Shown piece by piece: positions 49,577 to 58,347 of a DNA stretch of 64,000 bases. The first letter of the stretch is position 1, and every line of letters starts with the position of its first letter. The notes under the pieces were generated by a model. That model was given only the letters and a program-made list of their open reading frames with translations, was not told the DNA's origin and ran no database searches. Origin of the DNA: an uncultured Bacillota bacterium. Lineage in GTDB: Bacteria; Bacillota; Clostridia; Oscillospirales; Oscillospiraceae. The stretch covers positions 86,592 to 150,591 of the forward strand of contig CAMTMZ010000001.1 in the NCBI GenBank assembly GCA_947073765.1, read 5' to 3'. Made by a program: the position numbers and the translations under genes.

Positions 49577-50369
49577 TACAGCAGTCACGGAACTGGGGCT
49601 GGCAGACAGCCGCCAAAAAGCCCAAGCACTCATTATGGCTGGAGAGATCTATGTCAATGGTCAAAAGCAGCTGAAAGCAGGAACGACCCTGAGAGAAAAC
49701 GACGTGATTGAGGTTCGGACGAATCATCCTTTGCGCTATGTAAGCCGAGGAGGGCTGAAACTGGAAAAGGCCATGTCCTTATGGCCGATTAATTTGGAGG
49801 GAAAAATCTGCGCCGATATCGGTGCCTCTACTGGCGGATTTACAGACTGTATGCTGCAAAATGGGGCGAAGCTGGTGTACGCTGTGGATGTGGGTTATAA
49901 CCAGCTGGACTGGAAACTGCGCACACATCCACAGGTAATTTGTATGGAGCGGACGAATGCCCGACACCTTACCAAAGATCATATCCCAGATCTGTTGGAT
50001 TTTTTTTCAGTAGATGTGTCCTTTATTTCACTGAGTTTGATTTTGCCTGCGCTGCGGCCTTTGATGCTGGAAGGAGGACAAGCGGTGTGTCTGGTAAAGC
50101 CCCAGTTTGAGGCGGGAAAAGGCAAAGTGGGGAAAAAAGGGGTGGTCCGGGATCCGGCAGTCCACTTGGAGGTGCTGGAGCGATTTTTAGATCACTCTTC
50201 CAGCGCAGGATTTGTCGTAAAAGATATTACTTTTTCACCCATAAAAGGGCCGGAGGGAAATATTGAGTATCTAGGATACCTTCAGGCTGGGGGGGGATCC
50301 AATTACGAGGGAGACTTGAAGCGTCTGGTGGAGCAGTCCCACAGTACCTGGAAGGAGGAGGTCTCATGA
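49557..50369 (+). CDS. tlyA: TlyA family RNA 2'-O-methyltransferase
   Basis: A 270-aa methyltransferase with an N-terminal S4 RNA-binding domain (LDTAVTELGLADSRQKAQAL) and a SAM-dependent RrmJ-type domain: CADIGASTGGFTDCMLQNGA, VDVGYNQLDWKLRTHP and VKPQFEAGKG. TlyA methylates 16S and/or 23S rRNA and is needed for capreomycin sensitivity in mycobacteria. GTG 49557 with GGAGG 9 bases upstream, starting inside dxs. Confidence 0.93.
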   Translation: MAKRRLDTAVTELGLADSRQKAQALIMAGEIYVNGQKQLKAGTTLRENDVIEVRTNHPLRYVSRGGLKLEKAMSLWPINLEGKICADIGASTGGFTDCMLQNGAKLVYAVDVGYNQLDWKLRTHPQVICMERTNARHLTKDHIPDLLDFFSVDVSFISLSLILPALRPLMLEGGQAVCLVKPQFEAGKGKVGKKGVVRDPAVHLEVLERFLDHSSSAGFVVKDITFSPIKGPEGNIEYLGYLQAGGGSNYEGDLKRLVEQSHSTWKEEVS

Positions 50370-51238
50370 AAATTGTACTCAGCTCCAATCCTTACCGGGA
50401 CAAAGGGCTGCGGGTGGCTATGGAGGCTCGGCGGGTACTGGAGCACGCCGGGGCCCAAACCGTTATGTGCTTGCCATTTCAGCCTAAAAAGGGGGATAGG
50501 CTGGACCTGCCCCGACATCTGTCCCTATCCATGTTGGAAAAGGAACTGCCGACCGCTGACCTGCTGATCTGTTTTGGCGGGGATGGCACTATTCTCCATG
50601 CCGCACGGGACGCTACTCTCCATAATATAGCCATTCTAGGGGTAAATTTAGGCAGTGTGGGGTTTATGGCGGAGTTGGAGCGGAGCGAACTGCCTCTCCT
50701 GGCACCACTGGCCCATGGTATGTATACCATTGAGGAACGGATGATGTTGGATGTAAAGGTTCTTCGGGGCGATAGAGTCATAAGCCAGGATACAGCCCTG
50801 AATGATGCGGTTATTTCCAAGGGATCGATGGCTCGTGTGGCTGAAATGGAGGTTCTGGCAGATCGTGTAAAGGTGACATCCATTACGGGAGATGGAGTGA
50901 TTGTTGCCACTCCAACGGGCTCTACTGCCTACTCCATGTCAGCTGGTGGGCCTATCGTAGAGCCTACCTCTAAAAGCATAATTGTAACGCCTGTCTGTGC
51001 TCACCAGCTGGCTGCCCGGGCTATGGTCCTGGCGCCGGAGCGGGTAGTCTCTGTCCAGCTTCCCAGAGGGAATAGAAAGTATTTATACTTGTCGGTAGAT
51101 GGAGGAAAGGCGGTTCGTCTGACAGGGGGAGACCGGGTTGAAATATGCCGCTCAGAGCGGGCTACCCAGTTGGTAAGGCTGGCTGACCGCAGCTTTTATG
51201 AAGTGATCAATCAAAAACTGGGAGGGTTGAATCAATGA
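50366..51238 (+). CDS. nadK: NAD kinase
   Basis: A 290-aa enzyme phosphorylating NAD to NADP. Signatures: LICFGGDGTILHAARDA (GGDGT near residues 71-75), GVNLGSVGFMAEL, DGVIVATPTGSTAYSMSAGG and the C-terminal beta domain. ATG overlaps the tlyA stop (ATGA), and the stop overlaps argR in the same way. Length normal. Confidence 0.96.
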   Translation: MKIVLSSNPYRDKGLRVAMEARRVLEHAGAQTVMCLPFQPKKGDRLDLPRHLSLSMLEKELPTADLLICFGGDGTILHAARDATLHNIAILGVNLGSVGFMAELERSELPLLAPLAHGMYTIEERMMLDVKVLRGDRVISQDTALNDAVISKGSMARVAEMEVLADRVKVTSITGDGVIVATPTGSTAYSMSAGGPIVEPTSKSIIVTPVCAHQLAARAMVLAPERVVSVQLPRGNRKYLYLSVDGGKAVRLTGGDRVEICRSERATQLVRLADRSFYEVINQKLGGLNQ

Positions 51239-51687
51239 AGGATGTCCGTCAGAATGCGATATTAAGTATTGTACAATCGAAAGAAATTGACACCCAGGAG
51301 CAGCTGTTGGAAGAACTGCGGCGTCAGGGACTTTCCGCTACCCAGGCCACAATTTCCAGGGACATCAAGGAACTGCGTCTGGTAAAGGAGCTTACAGGCT
51401 CCGGCAGCTATCGGTATGCTCCCTCAGAGCGCAAAGCTTCCTCCACCTTTGATAACCGACTGCGGAATATTTTCAGGGAAGGGGTGGTGTTAGTAGACGT
51501 AGCGCAGAACATTGTGGTAATACGAACTATGCCGGGCCTGGCCTCTGCTGCCTGTTCCGCTATAGATGCGATGGATATTGAGGGCATGGTAGGTAGCTTA
51601 GCCGGGGACGACACAGGCATCCTCATTATGCGGGACAACGCTCTGGCTCAACAGTTCAACAGCGAGGTGCACAAGCTGTTAAAATAG
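51235..51687 (+). CDS. argR: Arginine repressor ArgR
   Basis: A 150-aa arginine-responsive DNA-binding protein. N-terminal winged helix (QLLEELRRQGLSATQATISR, DIKELRLVK) and C-terminal arginine-binding, hexamer-forming domain with GMVGSLAGDDTGILIM. In Bacillus (AhrC) the gene is in the same position between nadK/tlyA and recN. It likely controls arginine genes elsewhere on the chromosome. Confidence 0.95.
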   Translation: MKDVRQNAILSIVQSKEIDTQEQLLEELRRQGLSATQATISRDIKELRLVKELTGSGSYRYAPSERKASSTFDNRLRNIFREGVVLVDVAQNIVVIRTMPGLASAACSAIDAMDIEGMVGSLAGDDTGILIMRDNALAQQFNSEVHKLLK

Positions 51688-51709
51688 AGAAAATGGGAGG
51701 GAAGGCGTT

Positions 51710-53398
51710 ATGCTCTCCTTACTTCATATTGAAAATATTGCCATTATTGAGTCGGCAGACATCAGTTTTGACAGGGGATTTAATGTGCTCACTGGTGAGA
51801 CGGGCGCAGGCAAGTCTATTGTAGTGGACGCAATCAGTGCCGTTTTAGGGGAACGGACCAGCCGGGAGCTCATTCGAACCGGTGCCAAGTCGGCATTGGT
51901 GAATGCGGTGTTTACATCATCCCTGCCGGTAAAATGGCTGGAGGACAACGGTTTTCCGACAGATGTAGAAGAACTGATGCTCCAGCGGGAAATTCAGGGA
52001 GATGGACGCAACGTCTGCCGGGTAAATGGTCGGCCGCTGACGGTGGCTCAGCTTCGGGAGCTGGGGCGGCAGCTGCTGAATATTCATGGCCAGCATGATG
52101 GCCAGCAGCTGTTAGATCCGGACTGCCATCTAGGGTATCTGGACAGCTTTGGTAAAACCGGTCCATTGTTGGAAAGCTATCAGACGGCCTACCGGTCCAT
52201 GGCAGAACTGCGCAGAAAAATTTCCGCCTTGGAGATGGATGAGGCAGAACGCTCCCGGCGGGTAGACACTTTGGAATACCAGATTAAGGAGCTGGAGCGG
52301 GCGGAACTGAAACCAGGTGAGGACGAAGAACTGGACGCTCGAAAGACCCTTCTGCGCAGCTCCGGTAAGCTGATGGAGGCCATTCAGGAGGCTGTGTTTG
52401 CTCTATCCGGAGGGGAGGACAGCCGAGGGGCCTGCGACCTCATTAGTGAGGCGGAGGGGGCTATCCGATCTGTGACACGGCTGGGGCCTCAGTTGGAGGA
52501 ATTAGGGGAAAAGCTCAACGCCCTGCGCTGTGAGGCTGATGACGCGGCAGAGATATTGCGGGACTTCGCAGAGGAATTTGATTTCTCACCCGAGGAGTTG
52601 GACCGGCTGGAGAGCCGATTGGATGTAATTTATCGCCTAAAAAAGAAATACGGTCCCACAGTGACCGACATGCTGGACTATCTGGAGCGGTGCAAAGCAG
52701 AGCTGGAACAGATTCAGGACGCTGATGATACCATTCAGAAGCTGGACAAGGATTTGGATAAAGCGAAAAAGGAGTCAGCCAAGCGAGGCGCGGCCCTTAC
52801 CAAGGCACGGAAAAAGTCAGCGGACGATTTGCAGAAGCGGGTGCAGGAGGAGCTGCGCCAGCTGGATATGCCAAAGGTACAGTTTGTAACCGAGTTTGTT
52901 CCCAGTTCTGGTCAGGACGGTATGGATGACACAGGCATGGATCAGGTGCAGTTTCTAATGTCGGCCAACCTAGGAGAGTCGCTTAAGCCGATACAAAAGG
53001 TGGCCTCCGGCGGTGAGCTGGCCAGAATCATGCTGGCGCTGAAAAACGTGCTGGCGGAGGACGACGGCATTGGCAGTCTGGTCTTTGACGAGGTGGATAC
53101 CGGGGTGTCCGGAAGGGCGGCCCAAAAAGTTGCGGAGAAAATGGCTGACGTGGCTGGCTGCAAGCAGGTGCTGTGTGTGACCCATCTGCCCCAGATCGCC
53201 GCTATGGCGGACACCCACTTCTCGGTGGAGAAGGGGGAAAAGAAGGGCAGAACCTTTACCAATGTGATGCGCCTGGATCGGGAGGGCCGTGTGGACGAGC
53301 TGGCCCGTCTCATCGGCGGCGCGGCGGTTACCGATTCTCTGCGTGCCAGTGCGTCAGAACTGCTGGAGCAAGCGGAAGCGTATCGGCAACAGAAGTGA
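51710..53398 (+). CDS. recN: DNA repair protein RecN
   Basis: A 562-aa SMC-like ATPase acting early in double-strand-break repair. Walker A GETGAGKSIVVDAISAVLGE (about residues 27-46), long coiled coil (about 150-370), signature ASGGELARIMLALK and Walker B SLVFDEVDTGVSG, then VTHLPQIAAMADTHF. Length normal. ATG behind GGGAGGG, 22 bp after argR. Last gene of the operon that starts with nusB. Confidence 0.96.
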   Translation: MLSLLHIENIAIIESADISFDRGFNVLTGETGAGKSIVVDAISAVLGERTSRELIRTGAKSALVNAVFTSSLPVKWLEDNGFPTDVEELMLQREIQGDGRNVCRVNGRPLTVAQLRELGRQLLNIHGQHDGQQLLDPDCHLGYLDSFGKTGPLLESYQTAYRSMAELRRKISALEMDEAERSRRVDTLEYQIKELERAELKPGEDEELDARKTLLRSSGKLMEAIQEAVFALSGGEDSRGACDLISEAEGAIRSVTRLGPQLEELGEKLNALRCEADDAAEILRDFAEEFDFSPEELDRLESRLDVIYRLKKKYGPTVTDMLDYLERCKAELEQIQDADDTIQKLDKDLDKAKKESAKRGAALTKARKKSADDLQKRVQEELRQLDMPKVQFVTEFVPSSGQDGMDDTGMDQVQFLMSANLGESLKPIQKVASGGELARIMLALKNVLAEDDGIGSLVFDEVDTGVSGRAAQKVAEKMADVAGCKQVLCVTHLPQIAAMADTHFSVEKGEKKGRTFTNVMRLDREGRVDELARLIGGAAVTDSLRASASELLEQAEAYRQQK

Positions 53399-53428
53399 TG
53401 TAGGAGACAGAACAGTAGGAGAAGAACA

Positions 53429-53457
53429 GGGCGCACAGCTTAAATCGCTGTGCGCCC
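53429..53457. terminator. Convergent terminator between recN and the NSS transporter
   Basis: A perfect 11-bp stem (53429-53439 / 53447-53457, 7-nt loop). T-rich sequence follows on the plus strand at 53459-53477. Confidence 0.75.
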
Positions 53458-53485
53458 GTAAATTTACCTCTTTTTTATTGGATTA

Positions 53486-54922
53486 TCATGAAGTTTTGAT
53501 TGTCATGAAGTCGCTGACCATTCCGTACAGAACGAAGGCCATAGCAAGGGGAACGATGAATTTAATACAGAAATTGAAGAATCCATACAGCCCGCTGCTC
53601 ATCCTATGGCCCTCCAGCTCCACCTCTTCCCGAACCAGCTTGGGCCCCACAAACCAGCCGATCCAGATGGACATCAAAAGTGCGCCCAGAGGCATAGCGA
53701 CACCCTCAGAGATGAAGTCCATGAAATCCAGCCAAGAGCTGCCCAAGTTGCGGCCGGTATCATGAAAGGGAATCCACAGGCCGTTGGAGCCCAAGCCGTC
53801 GGCGGCCACCAGGGCGGCCTCAGCGAAGACGACCAGACAGATAATGGTAACCAGTTTTTTCCGGTCGGGGGTGCGTCCCTTCAGAGCGGCGCGGTCGGAC
53901 AGGAAGGTGGCCAGCACCTCCAGCAGGGCAATGGCGGAGGTAATTGCGGCCAGAATCACCAGCATATAGAACAGTACACCGAAGATAGGGCCAGTGGGCC
54001 CCATGGCGTTGAACACGTCCTGAAGGGTGATGAACAGCAGCTTTGGACCGGCCTTCTCCGCCCCCTCACCGCCCAGGGCAAAGGCCGCAGGGAGAACGGC
54101 CATACCGGCAAGAATGGCCACAATAGTATCGGAGATAATAATAATCAGAGAATTCTTTACAAGGCTTTCCTTTTTGCTTAGATAGGAGCCGTAGGTGACG
54201 GTGATGCCCATTGCCAGAGAGAGGGAAAAGAACATCTGGCCGCCGGCAACGGAGAGCACACTTAAGAAGTTTTCCTGCAAAGGGGCGAAGTTGGGGGCAA
54301 ACATGAAAGCAAGACCCGCATCAGCCCCAGGCAGGGTGACAGCACGTATGATAACGATGACCAGCATAACAAAAAGGGCGGGCATACCAATCTTGTTAAA
54401 TCTCTCAATGCCGTCCTTGATGCCGCCTCGGATAATGAGGAAGCAGATAAAGATAAAGAGGAAGGTAAATGCTACCGATCCAAACTGGTTCGTGAGCATG
54501 GCGCCAAAAGTGTCACCGCCGGACATACCAGCCATAGCCGCCACACCGAAGGCCAGATCTGCCAGATTCAGGGACATATATTCGATGCAGTAAGCGCCCA
54601 GAACGGTATAAAAACTGAGGATCAGAAAGGGGGAGAGCATAGCCAGAAAGCCCAGGATAGTGCCCATTTTGCTGCCCACCTGCTGATAGCTCACCAAAAC
54701 GCTGCGGCCTGCCTTTCGACCAATAGCCAGTTCACACAACATGATGCTGAAACCTACCGTGGCGGCCAGAATCAGGTAGATGACCAAAAAAGCGAAACCG
54801 CCGCTGGCACCCATTTTATATGGGAAGGCCCAGATGTTGCCTAGGCCAACGGCAGAGCCCACCGCGGCCATGAGGAAGCCCAAGTTGCTGCCCCATTCTC
54901 CCCTGTGATGATGATGTTCCAT
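53486..54922 (-). CDS. Sodium-dependent NSS/SNF family transporter
   Basis: A 478-aa, 11-12-helix Na+-coupled symporter of the LeuT/NSS family, probably for amino acids. The first helix holds GFLMAAVGSAVGLGNIWAFP, the substrate and Na+ site. Other conserved parts: YQQVGSKMGTILGFLAMLSP and FFSLSLAMGITVTYGSYLSK. The N-terminus has four natural His residues in a row after MEH-type start. GGAGGA precedes the ATG. It has its own consensus-like promoter. The substrate cannot be read from the sequence. Confidence 0.94.
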   Translation of the reverse strand: MEHHHHRGEWGSNLGFLMAAVGSAVGLGNIWAFPYKMGASGGFAFLVIYLILAATVGFSIMLCELAIGRKAGRSVLVSYQQVGSKMGTILGFLAMLSPFLILSFYTVLGAYCIEYMSLNLADLAFGVAAMAGMSGGDTFGAMLTNQFGSVAFTFLFIFICFLIIRGGIKDGIERFNKIGMPALFVMLVIVIIRAVTLPGADAGLAFMFAPNFAPLQENFLSVLSVAGGQMFFSLSLAMGITVTYGSYLSKKESLVKNSLIIIISDTIVAILAGMAVLPAAFALGGEGAEKAGPKLLFITLQDVFNAMGPTGPIFGVLFYMLVILAAITSAIALLEVLATFLSDRAALKGRTPDRKKLVTIICLVVFAEAALVAADGLGSNGLWIPFHDTGRNLGSSWLDFMDFISEGVAMPLGALLMSIWIGWFVGPKLVREEVELEGHRMSSGLYGFFNFCIKFIVPLAMAFVLYGMVSDFMTIKTS

Positions 54923-54972
54923 AGTATCCTCCTGTTTACAATTTATTCACACTGAAATGTCAGATAAATGAA

Positions 54973-55001
54973 ATTCTACCAGAAACATACTTCTTAGTCA
55001 A
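54973..55001 (-). promoter_or_regulatory. Promoter of the NSS transporter gene
   Basis: On the minus strand TTGACT (54996-55001), 17 bp, TAGAAT (54973-54978), about 50 bp before the start codon. Confidence 0.8.
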
Positions 55002-55083
55002 CGTCGAAACAAATAAAATTGGACAGAGAAAGCTGGAATTTGTGAGGAAAAAGCTGATAAACATATAAAAATTAAAGTATCTA

Positions 55084-55111
55084 TTGCGATTTTTCCAGAG
55101 TTTAGTATAAT
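55084..55111 (+). promoter_or_regulatory. Promoter of the RibD/DHFR-like gene
   Basis: TTGCGA (55084-55089), 16-bp spacer, perfect TATAAT (55106-55111), 67 bp before the start codon. Confidence 0.65.
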
Positions 55112-55178
55112 ACGATTGGTAAAAAGTATACTGACATGTTTACATATTAGTAAAAAAATACCGATCCAAGGAGGAAAC

Positions 55179-55739
55179 ATGAGCGTATTCTTTTATGGGT
55201 GTATCACAATAGACGGCTATCTGGCTGACAAAAACCACGGACTGTCTTGGCTCCACGAGACGGGCAGCCCGGAGGAGACGGACTGCGACCGCTTCTACAG
55301 CGAGATGGACGTCACCATTATGGGCAAACGAACCTTTGAGGAGATCGCACAGCTGGAGGACGCCGCCAGCGTCTATCCCACCACGGAGAACTATGTCTTT
55401 ACCCACGCCGCCAGTCTGCCGCGGAAGGGCTTTACCCCAGTGAACGGTGATGTCGCGGAGTTCGTGGAGGGACTGGGGCCGGATCAAAATATCTGGATCA
55501 TCGGCGGAAATACCATCCTGGCCCCGCTGCTGGAGCGGGATATGGTAGACCATCTGATCATCCAAATTGCCCCCGTCCTGCTGGGAGAGGGGATTCCGCT
55601 GTTTACTCAGAAAGAGGGATTACGGCGGTTCCGCCTGGACGTGGTGAAGCGGTATGGACAGTTTTCGGAGCTGATTCTCCGCAAAAATGATGTGAGTCCA
55701 TGTGATTTTCTGGTTGACAACGAATCAAATCTGTGGTAG
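55179..55739 (+). CDS. Dihydrofolate reductase-family (RibD C-terminal) protein
   Basis: A 186-aa NADPH-binding protein of the DHFR/RibD_C fold. ATG 55179 follows CAAGGAGG. Seen: FFYGCITIDGYLADKNHGLS, DVTIMGKRTFEEI, NIWIIGGNTILAPLLERD and HLIIQIAPVLLGEGIPLF. Proteins of this type (Bacillus YwjB/YyaP relatives) are not the housekeeping DHFR; their substrate is unknown. The promoter of the T-box transcript lies inside its last 25 bases. Confidence 0.9.
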   Translation: MSVFFYGCITIDGYLADKNHGLSWLHETGSPEETDCDRFYSEMDVTIMGKRTFEEIAQLEDAASVYPTTENYVFTHAASLPRKGFTPVNGDVAEFVEGLGPDQNIWIIGGNTILAPLLERDMVDHLIIQIAPVLLGEGIPLFTQKEGLRRFRLDVVKRYGQFSELILRKNDVSPCDFLVDNESNLW

Positions 55740-55742
55740 AGT
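55714..55742 (+). promoter_or_regulatory. Promoter of the T-box/tyrS transcript
   Basis: Perfect TTGACA (55714-55719), 17-bp spacer, TAGAGT (55737-55742), overlapping the stop codon of the upstream gene. Confidence 0.8.
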
Positions 55743-55748
55743 GTGTGT

Positions 55749-56014
55749 CACTGTGACGAAAAGGACAAGTAGCGCGGCAATTTCCGGCACAGAGAGCCCC
55801 CGGGGTGGTGGAACGGGGGAGGGGAACGCCGTGTGAATACCCCTTGGAGCAGCCGTCTGAACCGCGTGAGCGCAGTAGGAGACAGGCCGGGGAGCGCCCG
55901 TTACCGCGCAGGAGCTGCAGGCTCCACAAGGCCCGTTTCGTGAGGGATGGGCGAACCAGAGGTGGTACCGCGTAATTACGCCCTCTGTCCGGTTTTCCGG
56001 GCAGAGGGCTTTTT
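55749..56014 (+). ncRNA. T-box leader, apparent tyrosine specifier
   Basis: A T-box riboswitch sensing uncharged tRNA. Stem I features: AGAGAGCC, GGTGGTGGAAC, and the specifier region GTGAATACCCCTTGGAGC in which the triplet after GTGAA is TAC (55838-55840), a Tyr codon. AGTAGG and CCGTTA elements follow. The antiterminator T-box sequence AGAGGTGGTACCGCG is at 55958-55972, and the competing terminator is a 13-bp stem (55980-55992 / 55997-56009) with TTTTT. The Tyr reading agrees with tyrS as the second gene downstream. Confidence 0.93.
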
Positions 56015-56031
56015 GTAAGGAAGTGATTGTT

Positions 56032-56880
56032 TTGTCAGCGCGTCAAAGAGGAACGCTGTATGTGTTCCTGGCCGCTGTACTGTACAGCATCGGGGGACTT
56101 TGCATCAAGCTGATTCCCTGGAGTGGTATGGCCATTAACGGCGCCCGTACCGCCATCGCCCTGGTGGTGATTGGACTGTATCTTAAGCTGACCCATCACA
56201 GGCCCCGGATAAATCTTTGGGTGCTGGTGGGAGCGGCGGCTGTATGCGGCACAAATATTCTGTTTTCCATCGCGAACAAGCTCACCACCGCAGGAAATGC
56301 CATTGTTCTACAGTTTACAGCTCCCATCTTTGTGATTATATTTTCCGTTTTGTTCTTTGGAAAAAAAACCAAGCGGCTAGACATAGCTACCTGTGGACTG
56401 GTGCTGGGAGGCGTTCTGCTTTTCTTCATCGACAGTCTGTCGGCTGGGGGGATGCTGGGCAATGTACTGGCCCTGCTGTCCGGAGTGTCCTACGCCGGGG
56501 TATTTTTGATGAACGATATGCCCGACAGCGACCCCATCTCTTCCGTATTCTGGGGAGATGTAATCAGCGCGGCGGTGGGGCTGCCTTTTTTGGGGTATGA
56601 GAGGGTGTTTTCCAGGGACACTATGATTGCTCTTGTCGTGTTAGGTGTGTTTCAGGTAGCACTGGCCTATATCCTGATGGTGGAGGGGCTGAAGACAACA
56701 CCTCCCGTTACAGCAAGTCTGGTGTCTGGCATTGAACCCGTGCTGAATCCTATCCTGGTGGCGGTATTTTACCACGAGATGATTGGACCCATTGCGTTGG
56801 TTGGAGCCATGGTGGTGGTGAGCAGCGTGGTGATGTACAATATGATTTTATCCCGGCAATCAACGCTGGAAAGTCAATGA
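56032..56880 (+). CDS. EamA family transporter under T-box control
   Basis: A 282-aa DMT-superfamily transporter with about ten helices in two EamA repeats (GTLYVFLAAVLYSIGGLCIK, ANKLTTAGNAIVLQFTAPIF; VALAYILMVEGLKTTPPVTA, SLVSGIEPVLNPILVAVFYH). TTG 56032 is preferred with AAGGAAGTG upstream; GTG 56023 overlaps that site. It lies 18 bp after the T-box terminator and 32 bp before tyrS. EamA proteins usually export or import amino acids and metabolites; T-box control suggests tyrosine or an aromatic precursor as substrate. Confidence 0.9.
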   Translation: MSARQRGTLYVFLAAVLYSIGGLCIKLIPWSGMAINGARTAIALVVIGLYLKLTHHRPRINLWVLVGAAAVCGTNILFSIANKLTTAGNAIVLQFTAPIFVIIFSVLFFGKKTKRLDIATCGLVLGGVLLFFIDSLSAGGMLGNVLALLSGVSYAGVFLMNDMPDSDPISSVFWGDVISAAVGLPFLGYERVFSRDTMIALVVLGVFQVALAYILMVEGLKTTPPVTASLVSGIEPVLNPILVAVFYHEMIGPIALVGAMVVVSSVVMYNMILSRQSTLESQ

Positions 56881-56912
56881 TAATACAATTATGATAAAGG
56901 AGAGAAAAGCAA

Positions 56913-58136
56913 ATGACCTGTTATGAGGAACTGAAGGCCCGTGGGCTCATTGCCCAAGTGACCAATGAGGAGGAAATTTCAAAAATGATCAATGAGGGGA
57001 AGGCGGTGTTTTACATCGGGTTTGACCCTACCGCCGACTCTCTCCATGTAGGCCATTTCATGGCCCTGTGCCTCATGAAGCGGCTGCAGATGGCGGGCAA
57101 CCGGCCTATCGCTCTTATCGGCGGTGGCACCGGTATGATCGGCGATCCCTCCGGCCGCACCGACATGCGCTCCATGATGACCCCGGAGACCATCCAGCAC
57201 AACTGCGACTGCTTCAAGAAGCAGATGGAGCGGTTCATCGAGTTCGGTGAGGGCAAGGCCATGATGATCAACAACGCTGACTGGCTGCTGAAGCTGAACT
57301 ATGTGGAGGTCCTGCGTGAGGTGGGGGCCTGCTTCTCTGTGAACAACATGCTCCGGGCGGAGTGCTACAAGCAGCGGATGGAGAAGGGGCTAAGCTTCCT
57401 GGAGTTTAACTACATGATTATGCAGTCCTACGACTTCTACTACCTGTTTCAGCATTACGGCTGCAATATGCAGTTCGGCGGTGATGATCAGTGGTCCAAT
57501 ATGCTGGGCGGTACTGAGCTCATCCGTCGTAAGCTGAGCAAGGATGCCCACGCTATGACCATTACTCTTCTGCTCAACTCCGAAGGGAAGAAGATGGGCA
57601 AGACCGCCAAGGGCGCAGTGTGGCTGGACCCTCTCAAGACCTCTCCATACGAGTTCTATCAGTATTGGCGCAACGTAGGGGACGGCGACGTGCTCAAGTG
57701 CATTCGGATGCTTACCTTCCTGCCTCTGGAGCAGATTGAAGAGATGGACAAGTGGGAGGGCAGCCAGCTCAATACCGCCAAGGAGATTCTGGCTTATGAG
57801 CTGACTAAGTTGGTCCATGGGGAGGAAGAGGCCGTCAAGGTCCAAGAGGCCTCTAAGGCTCTGTTTGTGGGTGGCGGAGACATGTCCAATGTACCCGCTA
57901 CTCAGTTGACTGCCGATGATCTCGCTGACGGCGCCATCGGTGTGCTGGACCTGATGGTAAAATGCAAGCTTGCTCCCTCCAAGAAAGAGGCCCGCCGCTT
58001 GGTAGAGCAGGGAGGCGTGGAGGTCAACGGAGAGAAGGTGACCGATATCGCGATGGGCTACACTGCCCAAGACCTGACTGGCAGTGGTCTGATGGTGAAG
58101 AAGGGAAAAAAGACGTACCACAAAGTCAACATGTAA
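56913..58136 (+). CDS. tyrS: Tyrosyl-tRNA synthetase
   Basis: A 407-aa class I synthetase charging tRNA-Tyr. The HIGH motif is in YIGFDPTADSLHVGHFMALC, the KMSKS-equivalent is GKKMGKT, and a C-terminal S4 domain starts near residue 345 (KCKLAPSKKEARRLVEQGGV). AAAGGAG precedes the ATG. It is the second gene of a T-box operon with an EamA transporter and ends in a strong terminator. Confidence 0.97.
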   Translation: MTCYEELKARGLIAQVTNEEEISKMINEGKAVFYIGFDPTADSLHVGHFMALCLMKRLQMAGNRPIALIGGGTGMIGDPSGRTDMRSMMTPETIQHNCDCFKKQMERFIEFGEGKAMMINNADWLLKLNYVEVLREVGACFSVNNMLRAECYKQRMEKGLSFLEFNYMIMQSYDFYYLFQHYGCNMQFGGDDQWSNMLGGTELIRRKLSKDAHAMTITLLLNSEGKKMGKTAKGAVWLDPLKTSPYEFYQYWRNVGDGDVLKCIRMLTFLPLEQIEEMDKWEGSQLNTAKEILAYELTKLVHGEEEAVKVQEASKALFVGGGDMSNVPATQLTADDLADGAIGVLDLMVKCKLAPSKKEARRLVEQGGVEVNGEKVTDIAMGYTAQDLTGSGLMVKKGKKTYHKVNM

Positions 58137-58145
58137 TCTTCGTAC

Positions 58146-58180
58146 AAACCGGAGACAGGAGCAGCCCTGTTTCCGGTTTT
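58146..58180 (+). terminator. Terminator of tyrS
   Basis: Stem AAACCGGAGACAGG (58146-58159) / CCTGTTTCCGGTTTT (58166-58180), with G-T pair and a TTTT end. Confidence 0.88.
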
Positions 58181-58182
58181 CT

Positions 58183-58220
58183 AATTAGATCAACAAAACT
58201 AATTTTTTGTTGATCTAATT
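58183..58220. repeat. AT-rich perfect 16-bp inverted repeat
   Basis: Arms AATTAGATCAACAAAA (58183-58198) and its exact complement (58205-58220) around a 6-nt centre. It lies directly after the tyrS terminator and 128 bp before the XRE regulator gene. It could be a second terminator or an operator for that regulator. No other copy is seen in the window. Confidence 0.6.
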
Positions 58221-58347
58221 CTTAATCGTTGTACTATAAATCTGGATTTTTAGTCTATGTTAATTTTGGTTGACAGATTTCCAGGGCCATTTGCTTGACA
58301 GTGTGTGGGCTGTTTGCTATGGTGAGGGCAGAAAAGGAGGTTTTTCC

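Noticed and set aside
54890..54922. His-tag-like MEHHHH start of the NSS transporter
   Set aside because: It is part of the natural N-terminus, followed directly by family sequence; no vector or tag context.
58183..58220. Inverted repeat as an insertion-sequence end
   Set aside because: No transposase, no second copy and no target duplication were seen.
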